Assembly (NCBI RefSeq): GCF_963677715.1
Contig: NZ_OY782495.1
Coordinates: 1,426,001 to 1,490,000, forward strand
Direction of reading: 5' to 3'
DNA: 64,000 bases
DNA from: an uncultured Bacteroides sp.
GTDB taxonomy: Bacteria; Bacteroidota; Bacteroidia; Bacteroidales; Bacteroidaceae
The notes under the pieces are model-generated. The model saw only the letters and a list, made by a program, of their open reading frames with translations. It was not told the origin of the DNA and searched no databases. Both the position numbers and the translations under genes were made by a program. Below, in pieces: positions 10,801 to 17,732 of the stretch (the first letter of the stretch is position 1; every line of letters starts with the position of its first letter).

Positions 10801-10976
10801 TTTAACAGCACATTCGCACCGATAGCAGCATCTTTATTACTGTCCGTCACAACTCCCGAAACAGTTATGTTCTGGGCACAAAGAGGAGCAGATATTACCA
10901 TAAAGAGGAGCAGATACCCTAATGGAAACAGAGTGGCAAGCAACCATTTCCCTTGATTAGTACATGTTTTTTTCAT
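7854..10976 (-). CDS. SusC/RagA family TonB-linked outer-membrane transporter
   Basis: This is a 1,040-residue TonB-dependent importer of oligosaccharides. I start it at the ATG at 10976 (MKKTCTNQG), because the likely -7 promoter element lies at 11018-11025, inside the longer open frame that begins at 11030. A signal peptide ends near APLCAQ. A carboxypeptidase-like regulatory domain covers about 36-110. The TonB-box-like DEVVVVGYGT stands at about 115-124, then the plug with IRVRGYGTI and PLYVVDGFPV, and then the 22-strand-type barrel ending in RPRTFVLGFNISL. It pairs with the SusD gene directly downstream and should import mannan fragments if the PUL assignment is right. Confidence 0.95.
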   Translation of the reverse strand: MKKTCTNQGKWLLATLFPLGYLLLFMVISAPLCAQNITVSGVVTDSNKDAAIGANVLLKGTSTGTIVDLSGKYQLTVPQNGILVFSSVGFVTREVAVNNRRTINVTLADDVKLIDEVVVVGYGTVKKSDLTGSVGKVTTTELTQLSTTDVGQAIAGRVAGVDVISNSGAPGAGTKIRVRGYGTINSSDPLYVVDGFPVSDIDYLSTQDIESLEILKDASATAIYGSRGANGVVLIKTKGGHFNTKTSINATVYASMSKMYKDVNLLNAWEFATLKKELAVNSGTTLSDRDEAMFDYVIDHKYEGTDWTDEVSRIGYAKNYNLDISGGTDRQTYSVGATYSTQQGTLKYNAMDIITGRVNNTYKLPLGLTLGINVIYSRRVSKGGNGDGNYFGSIWPSVMRADPIIPAWDEYTNNWGEVLFSDPSYDPARSIYLNSDKWSDSSSDMLIGNFSLQMDDIANVKGLAFRTQYGVRANYSSTKKYTPVWYVSSNQSNSNSSLSVGRNNFASWLWNGYLMYNKMFGQHSVNSTLGAEAQDFRYTILSGSASDVPENPNLWYIDNSLTASSKSASNSMPFVSRMASFFGRVNYAYASKYLLTVTGRYDGSSKFADAKKWGFFPSFSVGWNAHEESFLKGKTPFDQLKLRAGWGQVGNENSASGFGYISLMNSGFNAVIGDLLQQGQIQQTFANSELAWETAEQVNFGLDFGLLNMRLSGTIDYFVRTTNDMILRTPIPLYAGMGRANTNAGSMRNNGLELTLRWNDRIGKDFSYSISGNASFVKNKVLALGSPDPIYGVGVGRKQESFTRTEVGREMAYFYGYKTDGIFQNWDEINNYKTPDGQLIQPKAAPGDVKFLKTANDGLPLNPEDRTYLGSGMPDATFGLNLTANYKGFDLALFLQSSVGNELANALVMDIYSSEFGQWNMSKDMMNRWHGEGTTNIYPRLIASDPNENSRFSDRYVENGSYLRMKNLQIGYTLPATFTQKFKVSRLRIYGSIDNVFVLTKYSGFDPELGDYISNPLNNGVDLASYPRPRTFVLGFNISL

Positions 10977-11017
10977 AAATATTAAATTTAAAGTTATACA
11001 ACCATTATGTTGTGAAG

Positions 11018-11049
11018 CAAAAATAGGCATACTTTATAACACAAAACAA
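11018..11049 (-). promoter_or_regulatory. Bacteroides-type promoter upstream of susC
   Basis: Read on the minus strand, TATTTTTG (11018-11025) matches the -7 consensus TAnnTTTG, and TTG at 11047-11049 lies 21 nt upstream as a possible -33 element. Transcription would start about 35 nt before the susC ATG at 10976, which argues against the longer start at 11030. This promoter would drive the PUL independently of the decayed genes upstream. Confidence 0.55.
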
Positions 11050-11106
11050 GTATAATTTTATTCATTATTGATACTTTTCGTACTTTTACTAAAAAACTAT
11101 GAGAAC

Positions 11107-11865
11107 TTAAAGGAAACACTCCATAATCTCTATGTAACATGCACCCGTTGTGGTACGGACACTTCCAGAAACTGGCCTTATCACCGTCGGTGTTCACCGC
11201 GCCGTCGACACACACGCTCCAATACTATTCACCATTCTTGCGGTCTATCAGATGCTTCTTAATAAATTTCCAATAGCGGAAAGCTTTCTGCAAGGCAATC
11301 GCATCGCCAAAGTGTTGGCAAAGGTTAACGTGCCTCACCACATTTTTTGCTTATATCTACCAATGACAGTCGGCATCAGTATTGTATAGCGGTCAAGAAA
11401 AGTTTCATAAATCATGCCGCATTCGAATGTTAGCCTCTCATCGACGGCAGCAGCAATGTGTTTCATAAAAAGAAGCACAGTCTTATCATCCAATACCAAG
11501 GCGGCTCCATGAATGAACCAGAATATTTCGATGTCATGCCCGTAAGAGATGATGCAATACTTGTTCGCCCAGTCATCATTGGAAAAGAGCTTCAGATGTC
11601 CAGTTCCCTGATTCAGTATTTTGTCTGATAAAAAACTCACAAAGTGCACTATTGCGCCTACAGGTGTTTCTTCTTCCACGCATCGTAAATATTTATATAA
11701 GGTTCCAAACGAAGCTATGTTGCTCGATGTTTTCAAACAAATGGATGTACGTCAGCGCTTCGGCATCGCCAATGTCACGACAGTATTCACTCAACCCACA
11801 AATGGCGAAACCCAAAGCATATATCTGCTTTTTTGTATCCAACGACTACCCTTTGCACTCGAGCA
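11107..11865 (-). pseudogene. Decayed AGE-family (mannobiose/cellobiose 2-epimerase type) gene
   Basis: Three blocks in different frames, in the right order, match an N-acylglucosamine/cellobiose 2-epimerase-family enzyme. Block one (about 11720-11845) reads QIYALGFAICGLSEYCRDIGDAEAL. Block two (about 11400-11700) reads LSDKILNQGTGHLKLFSNDDW and then SYGHDIEIFW, the family's histidine motif. Block three (about 11120-11310) reads KAFRYWKFIKKHLIDRKNGE, then a TAG stop at 11225-11227 where a tryptophan is expected, then YWSV and KASFWKCPYHNG. A further frame change near 11140 leads into YIEIMECFL and a stop at 11107-11109. Material between the blocks is missing. These enzymes convert beta-1,4-mannobiose to mannosyl-glucose for phosphorolysis. 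This copy cannot make an intact enzyme. The assignment rests on remembered family motifs. Confidence 0.75.
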
Positions 11866-11889
11866 ACCAATAATTATTATATCTCTTAT

Positions 11890-12189
11890 ATAGTTAGCAA
11901 ACAAAACCTTCGTGCTATCCGAACCCACCAAAACACGAAGATTACTAACGCCTATACTTTTAAGATAATCCAGCTCTTTATGTAGACGTTCTCTGTTGCC
12001 TCCTTCACCTTCAGAAGCCAAAATAGCACCATACCAGAAATTAGCACCAACATAATAATAAGGTTTATCATTCCATAAAAATTGTCCGTTTTCAATGCGA
12101 ACAAAAGAGGAATTTTCTTTTGCCTGCTTGGCTGAACATCCCAAATAAAAGATTGCAAAAAAGATGAATAGAAAAATTTGTCTTACCAT
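11890..12189 (-). pseudogene. N-terminal remnant of a GH5 (mannanase-type) lipoprotein gene
   Basis: Only about 100 residues survive. An ATG at 12189 (MVRQIFLF) opens a lipoprotein signal peptide with FYLGCSAK, followed by FVRIENGQFLWNDKPYYYVG, ANFWYGAILASEGEGG and LDYLKSIGVSNLRVLVGSD. This is the conserved start of GH5 subfamily 7-like endo-beta-mannosidases. After GSD the frame runs about 33 unrelated codons through the decayed epimerase in the wrong frame and stops at 11791. The catalytic barrel is absent, so this is a deletion remnant whose 3' end was joined to the AGE pseudogene. The subfamily is my recognition, not a search result. Confidence 0.7.
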
Positions 12190-12213
12190 ATTATCAGATC
12201 TTTTGTTTAAATA

Positions 12214-12221
12214 CAAAACTA
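12214..12221 (-). promoter_or_regulatory. -7 element before the GH5 remnant
   Basis: Minus-strand TAGTTTTG matches TAnnTTTG 25 nt before the ATG at 12189. It may be the surviving promoter of the ancestral, longer PUL operon. No clear -33 element is seen. Confidence 0.3.
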
Positions 12222-12340
12222 ATATTGTTTCATCAAACTATACAGTATTATTTTATCTATTCATAGTACTAATTGAGCTTTGTATTATAAAAAATCATAT
12301 ATATTGGTTTTAATAACATATGTATTAGATATATAAATTA

Positions 12341-12348
12341 TATCTTTG
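12341..12348 (+). promoter_or_regulatory. -7 element for the aldo/keto reductase gene
   Basis: TATCTTTG matches the Bacteroides -7 consensus exactly and lies 33 nt before the ATG at 12382. I do not see a TTG at the usual -33 distance. The surrounding 150 nt are very AT-rich and hold nothing else that I recognise. Confidence 0.5.
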
Positions 12349-12381
12349 TATCAGTATCACTTAACCTAATAACATAGAAAT

Positions 12382-13383
12382 ATGATCAATCCCATTTTTT
12401 CACCCAACAAAGAACGATATAGTTGCGGAATGAAGTTCCGCAGATGTGGCAAAAGCGGAATCCTACTTCCTGAAGTATCATTAGGATTATGGCATAATTT
12501 CGGTAGTGTAGACACTTTCGAAAATAGCATAGAAATGGCTCATTATGCTTTTGATAACGGCATCACTCATTTTGATCTGGCAAATAATTACGGCCCTTCT
12601 TATGGCTCCGCAGAAGAGACCTTTGGCGAGATTATGAAGAAATCATTCCTTCCTTATCGGGATGAACTTTTTATTTCAACGAAAGCCGGACATGAAATGT
12701 GGCAAGGGCCGTATGGTGAATGGGGTTCTCGTAAATATCTGATGAGTAGTCTGAACCAGAGCCTGAAACGTATGAATTTAGAATACGTTGATATTTTCTA
12801 TTCTCATCGCTACGATCCCGTGACTCCACTAGAAGAGACTCTTCAGGCATTGGTAGACATTGTTCGTCAGGGGAAAGCACTCTACATTGGGATCTCCAAA
12901 TACCCAAAAGAAGCTGCAGAATTTGCTTATAAATATCTAAAAGAAAGAGATGTTCATTGCTTACTGTATCAGGGGCGATACAACATTTTCAATCGTGAAC
13001 CGGAAGAAGAGGGTATTCTACAGCAAGCTAAAGCCAACGGAAGCGGGTTCATTGCTTTCTCTCCTTTGGCACAGGGGTTACTAACAAACCGGTATCTGAA
13101 TGGTATTCCTCAAGATTCGAGAATAGCTCGCGGTGGATTCTTAAAAAAAGAACAACTAACAGATGATGTGTTGAGAAAAATCAAGGCTTTAAATAAAATA
13201 GCAGAACAACGCGGACAAACCTTAGCAGAAATGGCTCTGGCTTGGGTATTGAAAGACGATCTGGTTACTTCGGTCATTATAGGAGCTAGTTCGGTAAATC
13301 AGTTAAAAGACAACTTGAAAGCTATCGAGAATTGCTCTTTCTCAACAGAAGAACTCGAAAAGATCAATGCTATTACAGCATAG
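12382..13383 (+). CDS. Aldo/keto reductase, YghZ (L-glyceraldehyde 3-phosphate reductase) type
   Basis: This is a 333-residue NADPH-dependent aldo/keto reductase. The catalytic tetrad is visible: Asp65 and Tyr70 in FDLANNYG, Lys101 in STKAG and His142 in YSHRYD. The N-terminal extension followed by RRCGKSGILLP and SLGLWHNFG closely matches the YghZ/Kv-beta-like subgroup, which reduces aldehydes such as L-glyceraldehyde 3-phosphate and methylglyoxal. The C-terminal VIIGASSVNQLKDNL is the usual cofactor phosphate-binding segment. The ATG at 12382 fits the subgroup's start and the -7 element upstream. The gene stands alone and converges on an AraC regulator; the true substrate here is unknown. 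Confidence 0.88.
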   Translation: MINPIFSPNKERYSCGMKFRRCGKSGILLPEVSLGLWHNFGSVDTFENSIEMAHYAFDNGITHFDLANNYGPSYGSAEETFGEIMKKSFLPYRDELFISTKAGHEMWQGPYGEWGSRKYLMSSLNQSLKRMNLEYVDIFYSHRYDPVTPLEETLQALVDIVRQGKALYIGISKYPKEAAEFAYKYLKERDVHCLLYQGRYNIFNREPEEEGILQQAKANGSGFIAFSPLAQGLLTNRYLNGIPQDSRIARGGFLKKEQLTDDVLRKIKALNKIAEQRGQTLAEMALAWVLKDDLVTSVIIGASSVNQLKDNLKAIENCSFSTEELEKINAITA

Positions 13384-13414
13384 TTCTCAAAAGATGAATT
13401 AGCGATATCGTCTC

Positions 13415-13450
13415 TTCCCTACAGATACAGCTTACTGTATTTATAGGGAA
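13415..13450. terminator. Hairpin between convergent genes
   Basis: TTCCCTA (13415-13421) pairs with TAGGGAA (13444-13450), and inside it ATACAG pairs with CTGTAT around a CTTA loop. Only one mismatch and one wobble break the stem. It lies 31 nt after the aldo/keto reductase stop and 49 nt after the AraC gene's end, so it could terminate both transcripts. There is no long T tract on either side. Confidence 0.55.
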
Positions 13451-13498
13451 AAGATGATCAAAAAAGAAGTCCTCGGAGAATGTTTTAAATTCAAGATT

Positions 13499-14392
13499 TC
13501 AAATAAGCTTCTTTTTCTTTCTGTAGTTTTCCCTGAATTCTTTCGGAGAGCATTCTTTCTTCTTTTTAAAAATCCGGTTAAAGTTAGAAAGATTATTGAA
13601 ACCACATTCATAACAGATCTCAGCCACAGACATGGTGGAATCGACTAATAAACGGGCAGCAAAACCCAGACGAATATCAATGATATAATCAGAAAGATTT
13701 TTGCCTGTGCGAAGTTTAAAAAAACGGCTGAAAGAAACCGACGTCATACCTACCATGTCCGCCAATAGCTTCAAACGTATTTCCTCTTTATAATGGTTGT
13801 TAATATATTCCTGAACCTTTTGAACTCTACGGCTATCAGAGTGTATCCCTATTTTAGCAAATGAAGAGCTTGACAACGTATAAGACTTATCACTATACAA
13901 AGACAGCTCATACAGAATAGTAAGGAACTTTACCACAGCATAAAAGCCCTGCTTTTCCGAAGCCAATGTATCCAACATGCCATACACTTTAAGAATGGCC
14001 GACATTGGAAAGCAAAGACCTTTCTGGGCACGTTCAAGCATTTCTCTTATAGAATCGAATTGATTTTTATTGATAAAGCTTTTAAAAAACAAGTCCGAAG
14101 AAAATTGGATAGTGATTTCACGAATTTCTTTTGAGCAACAGTTATACTGTTCCCACACATGTTCTAAATCCTTTCCGGTTATAAGAACTAAATCATAATC
14201 GCCGATAATTTCTACAGAATCCCCCACAATACGCCTCACTCCTGCCGCTTTCTCGGTGAAGTTAAGTTCAAATTCCGCATGACTGTGTATAGGATAGGTA
14301 AATTCTGTTTTATAACGTTCGGCAATGTAAAAACAATCTTTATCAGATAACGGAGTTATCTCACGAATAATATGACCAGGCGTTACATTCAT
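13499..14392 (-). CDS. AraC family transcriptional regulator
   Basis: This is a 297-residue regulator with an N-terminal cupin-type sensing domain (HSHAEFELNF near residue 37, typical of AraC arm/cupin domains) and a C-terminal pair of helix-turn-helix motifs at about 195-290. The first HTH includes LADMVGMTSVSFSRFFKLRTG, and the second includes VAEICYECGFNNLSNFNRIF followed by SPKEFRENYR. No membrane segment is present, so it should bind a cytosolic small molecule, probably a sugar or aromatic metabolite. It converges with the aldo/keto reductase and is not obviously linked to the mannan PUL, which lies more than 2 kb away. Its target is unknown. Confidence 0.9.
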   Translation of the reverse strand: MNVTPGHIIREITPLSDKDCFYIAERYKTEFTYPIHSHAEFELNFTEKAAGVRRIVGDSVEIIGDYDLVLITGKDLEHVWEQYNCCSKEIREITIQFSSDLFFKSFINKNQFDSIREMLERAQKGLCFPMSAILKVYGMLDTLASEKQGFYAVVKFLTILYELSLYSDKSYTLSSSSFAKIGIHSDSRRVQKVQEYINNHYKEEIRLKLLADMVGMTSVSFSRFFKLRTGKNLSDYIIDIRLGFAARLLVDSTMSVAEICYECGFNNLSNFNRIFKKKKECSPKEFRENYRKKKKLI

Positions 14393-14471
14393 GTGTTTTA
14401 GGCTAAAAAAGCATTATAATTACAAATGTAATACTTTAATTTATAAAGGCAGAAAGTTAATGCTCTTTTTT

Positions 14472-15752
14472 TCAACCCCTTAGCTCTCTAAAATCACTAC
14501 CCGTAGGATTTTGGAACACTCTTAGCCCAAAAGTCGGAATAATGGCTAAAACATGATCAAGAATGTCAGCCTGTATATTTTCATAAGCAACCCAGTCTGT
14601 AACAGAAGAAAAGAAATACAGTTCTATAGGTATTCCTTGTTCCGTGGGCTGTAAATGACGGACCATACAAGTCATTTCTTTGTTTACTTCAGGCAGATTC
14701 TTCAAATAATTGTTCAAATACGCTCGAAAGATCCCAAGATTAGACTGTCTACGGCCATTTACCAAAATGGAATTATCCACATTCCATAACTTATTATACT
14801 CACTAACCATTTTCTCTGTTTCTTCTACATATTCTTTCAATAAATGAATCTTACGATACTGATCTAACATTTCAGGAGTACAAAACTTCACGCTATTCAT
14901 ATCGATATTGATTGACCGTTTGATACGCCGCCCTCCTGACTCCTGCATACCCCGCCAATTTTGGAAGGAATCGCTCACCAAAGCATAAGGAGGAATAGTC
15001 GTTATAGTATTGTCCCAGTTGCGCACTTTTACTGTATTCAGAGTTACTTCAATGACCGTACCGTCGGCTCCATACTTTGACATTACAATCCAATCACCCA
15101 CACGTAACATATTATTAGCAGACAATTGAATGCCCGATACAAACCCCATGATACTGTCTTTAAAGACCAATATGATGATAGCGGCCGAAGCACCCAATCC
15201 TGTCAGCAATACAGTCGGAGATTTATTTATTAGTATGCTAACAATTGCAATACCTCCTATAAGAACAAGGATAACCTGCACTGTCTGCAAAAGACCTTTT
15301 AGAGGACGGTCGCGAAATTGATCTTTTTCACTATAAACATGGTAAACAGCAGTAAGAAAAACGCTTACAAAACGAAAAAAAACAGCTATAATATAAACCA
15401 GACAAAAACGGTTAAGTAAAGTAACGGCCTCTGGCTCGCGTGGAAAAACGACCGGTAATAAAAGATAAATAAGTATCGGCGCAACCATACGACTAAGATT
15501 AATCATCACTTTGCGATCAAAAATAATATCGTCCCACGTTGCTTTAGTATGCTTGACCAATTTACTCACAAAATGCAAAAGAATACCGCGACAAATCAAA
15601 TCAGCTAAAAAAGCCAATCCAATCAGTATCGCTACTGCAAGATATTGATCTATACCGTCCGCCAAAGAGTGGCTCAATCCTAAAGACACCAAAATCTCAT
15701 TTATATTATCCACTATTTGATCATTCTTAAAAAAATCTTCTATTATCATCAT
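14472..15752 (-). CDS. MscS-family mechanosensitive channel, YbdG type
   Basis: This is a 426-residue inner-membrane channel that would open on membrane tension during osmotic downshift. Several hydrophobic helices occupy residues about 37-185, followed by the pore-lining region ending in TGLGASAAIIILVFKDSIM and the MscS beta-domain, with NNMLRVGDWIVM and GTVIEVTLNTVKVRNWDNT. The C-terminal part, with GRRIKRSINIDMNSVKFCT and a long cytoplasmic extension, matches the E. coli YbdG (miniconductance) branch rather than the short MscS. It lies 27 nt downstream of the DUF4435 gene on the same strand and could be read from the same transcript. I see no functional reason for that linkage. Confidence 0.9.
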   Translation of the reverse strand: MMIIEDFFKNDQIVDNINEILVSLGLSHSLADGIDQYLAVAILIGLAFLADLICRGILLHFVSKLVKHTKATWDDIIFDRKVMINLSRMVAPILIYLLLPVVFPREPEAVTLLNRFCLVYIIAVFFRFVSVFLTAVYHVYSEKDQFRDRPLKGLLQTVQVILVLIGGIAIVSILINKSPTVLLTGLGASAAIIILVFKDSIMGFVSGIQLSANNMLRVGDWIVMSKYGADGTVIEVTLNTVKVRNWDNTITTIPPYALVSDSFQNWRGMQESGGRRIKRSINIDMNSVKFCTPEMLDQYRKIHLLKEYVEETEKMVSEYNKLWNVDNSILVNGRRQSNLGIFRAYLNNYLKNLPEVNKEMTCMVRHLQPTEQGIPIELYFFSSVTDWVAYENIQADILDHVLAIIPTFGLRVFQNPTGSDFRELRG

Positions 15753-15779
15753 TGAATTATTATCAACTATAAAAACAAA

Positions 15780-16778
15780 TCATTTACCCTTCATAAATTC
15801 CCTCACATCATCTTGTAGCCATCTATAAAGATAAAGATCCTTATAACCATTATTTCTTCTAAGCATAACTTCTACGCCTATCTGACTATTTTCATAACTG
15901 GTTAGTTCATTCTGATATTGCTCTTCATGCAAAGCCAAGTTTTTAATCTCTTGTTCGCGTTCTCTTCTCAAAACGGAACAAACCGGAGTCAGTAACTTCA
16001 TTACCACATCATCCATGATATGATGCCCCTGAATATAAAGATAAGTGGTTTCAGGAACTAGTCCCAATTGCTTCAATTCCACTGCCAAAGAATCAACAGA
16101 ATCAACATATTGGGGAAAGCCGGCTTTTAATTGAGCCAGTTTTGCCAAAACGTCTTTCTTCATTCTTTCCAAGGATTGTTCCGGATGCCTAATATCCAAG
16201 TTTCGGACTCTTACATACGAATTAAAATCATTCATAGGAAATGTATGAGTATCATGCAGGCGAGAGAACCACACAGACCATAAAAAAAGAGAATAAGCTA
16301 TCTGCGAATAACGCTTCATAAAGTCATTAAAATCGAACAAACGCTTATCATTTAATGTAGATTGCACACACACTTCATGGAGTCCATCGGCATAACAATG
16401 ATAATTCTCGATAGCATAAGCATACGTCTGAAAGATATATTTATTATCGTTTATTTTACGAGAAGTAGATGTCGCTCCTTGAAGTAAGAAATCATAGTCA
16501 CTATCAACACATGCGATAAGGCTCTTACCAAGCTCATCTACATTCAACGTATTCATCAACACCATCTTTTTACCTTTTGACAATGATGTGGAGGACGGAA
16601 GCATCACCTCAAAATAATACTCATCCGTTTCAAAATCCTCGAGTAACATTCGCCAAAAAGCGATATCATCATAGCTTTCTACATAAGCTACTATTTTATG
16701 ACGTGTCTTTTTAGAATACAACTGATGTGCTGCAGTGAAATAGGATGAATTCAGATTTTCAATTAAAGTTTTAGCCAT
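15780..16778 (-). CDS. DUF4435 (TOPRIM-like) protein, partner of the upstream ATPase
   Basis: This is a 332-residue soluble protein. A TOPRIM-like core is visible: AYVESYDDIAFWR with a likely catalytic Glu34, ACVDSDYDFLL with Asp92/Asp94/Asp96, and YAIENYHCY at about 121-129, the layout I associate with DUF4435. The C-terminal half is helical and charged, without a recognised domain. It starts 9 nt after the ATPase stop, so the two genes form an operon. DUF4435 proteins paired with ABC-type ATPases include AriB, the nuclease effector of PARIS phage defence, and OLD-like systems use a similar ATPase/TOPRIM combination. A defence or nucleic-acid cleavage role is inference; a housekeeping role is also possible. 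Confidence 0.75.
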   Translation of the reverse strand: MAKTLIENLNSSYFTAAHQLYSKKTRHKIVAYVESYDDIAFWRMLLEDFETDEYYFEVMLPSSTSLSKGKKMVLMNTLNVDELGKSLIACVDSDYDFLLQGATSTSRKINDNKYIFQTYAYAIENYHCYADGLHEVCVQSTLNDKRLFDFNDFMKRYSQIAYSLFLWSVWFSRLHDTHTFPMNDFNSYVRVRNLDIRHPEQSLERMKKDVLAKLAQLKAGFPQYVDSVDSLAVELKQLGLVPETTYLYIQGHHIMDDVVMKLLTPVCSVLRREREQEIKNLALHEEQYQNELTSYENSQIGVEVMLRRNNGYKDLYLYRWLQDDVREFMKGK

Positions 16779-16787
16779 ATCATTTCA

Positions 16788-17618
16788 TTAATTAGATATC
16801 GGCGTCGAAATATCACTTACTTCAGTCACGGTGTCCAACCACCCCTCCATAATTACAGCGGGAGAATGGGTGCTTAAAATAATCTGCACGTTCGGATTCA
16901 ATTCACGAACCATTGCCACTAATTTCTGCTGCCATTCAATATGTAATGAAGCCTCGGGCTCATCCATGAAAAGCACGCAATGACAATTATCTTGTACCAA
17001 AGTCGTTAACAGAATCACAAGCATCTGTTTCTCTCCTGAAGACAACTTATAAGGGAGCAGCAATTCTCCGTCCTGGTGAAAAACAATATCATTACGCTTC
17101 CTATCGATTGTTTTTCGTGTATAGCTAAATAGATGATCAATCATATCCTGAAAGCGAGTCTTAGAATGAGACAGATCTACAGCCTGTTTACGTTGTACCT
17201 CATTCTCACTGGCCAACACTTCAATCATTCTATTGCCTACATTGACCTGATAGTCTAAATATCTGCGTTGCAAAAGGTATAATTGCCAATCCAGTTCCGA
17301 TTTCACGTTTTTATCAGCCATTCGAGCTGTAAAGTCTCCCATTATTAATGGACGATCATAGCTGCGTATCACATCATAAGGAATGTATTCGGCTTCCGGA
17401 GTGTCGAAATAAACATGCACCCCATTCTTATCATCCTTTTTCATCTCCCCGGACAATTCCTCCAGATAATTTACTGATCTGTTCAATATAGTAGTTTTAC
17501 CCACTCCGTTGATGCCAGAAAGTATATTTACGTCAGGCCTCAAATCCCAAGCGATATTAAACCGCCCCCACAGCCCGTCAATTTCAATACGTTTAATGTA
17601 ATTAGCTTGTTTTTCCAT
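16788..17618 (-). CDS. Compact AAA/ABC-type ATPase paired with DUF4435 protein
   Basis: This is a 276-residue ATPase of the ABC/SMC-like AAA_21 type. Walker A is GINGVGKTT (residues 35-43), the signature-like segment is LSSGEKQM (192-199), Walker B is CVLFMDEPE (214-222) and the H-loop is STHSP with His251. There is no transmembrane segment and no long coiled coil between Walker A and the signature, so it is shorter than AriA of PARIS or OLD nucleases as I know them. No nuclease domain is attached; the TOPRIM-like protein is the separate next gene. The likely mode is ATP-driven control or sequestering of the DUF4435 partner, by analogy with PARIS. The start at 17618 is supported by the -7 element at 17655-17662. 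Confidence 0.82.
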   Translation of the reverse strand: MEKQANYIKRIEIDGLWGRFNIAWDLRPDVNILSGINGVGKTTILNRSVNYLEELSGEMKKDDKNGVHVYFDTPEAEYIPYDVIRSYDRPLIMGDFTARMADKNVKSELDWQLYLLQRRYLDYQVNVGNRMIEVLASENEVQRKQAVDLSHSKTRFQDMIDHLFSYTRKTIDRKRNDIVFHQDGELLLPYKLSSGEKQMLVILLTTLVQDNCHCVLFMDEPEASLHIEWQQKLVAMVRELNPNVQIILSTHSPAVIMEGWLDTVTEVSDISTPISN

Positions 17619-17630
17619 ATTATATGCCTC

Positions 17631-17663
17631 TTATCTTTGGTAACAATCAATACACAAAGATAA
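17631..17663. repeat. Inverted repeat in the ATPase/EamA divergent region
   Basis: TTATCTTTG (17631-17639) is repeated inverted as CAAAGATAA (17655-17663) with 15 nt between. Each arm carries the -7 consensus TATCTTTG on its own strand, facing each other. The arm read on the minus strand (17655-17662) sits 37 nt before the ATPase ATG and is the likely promoter. The other arm could be an operator half-site or a second start point. Confidence 0.4.
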
Positions 17664-17703
17664 AAAGATTATTCTTTAACCCATATCAATGATGATTTTA
17701 TTC

Positions 17704-17711
17704 TACCTTTG
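17704..17711 (+). promoter_or_regulatory. -7 element for the EamA transporter gene
   Basis: TACCTTTG matches TAnnTTTG, 21 nt before the ATG at 17733. Because transcription would start downstream of it, the in-frame ATG at 17709 cannot be the start, which decides the call for this gene. AGGA just before the ATG may be a ribosome binding site. Confidence 0.5.
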
Positions 17712-17732
17712 CAGAGAGATAGCGTTAGGAAA

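Noticed and set aside
10994-11215. Minus-strand open frame of 73 codons before susC
   Set aside because: It is the tail of the decayed AGE gene read in one frame, not a new small protein.
13454-13648. Plus-strand open frame of 64 codons
   Set aside because: It overlaps the AraC HTH coding region and begins next to a terminator hairpin; no support as a gene.
15780-17618. A full OLD-family nuclease or Gabija-type system
   Set aside because: The ATPase has no fused TOPRIM and there is no UvrD-like helicase partner; the pair fits the ATPase plus DUF4435 layout better.
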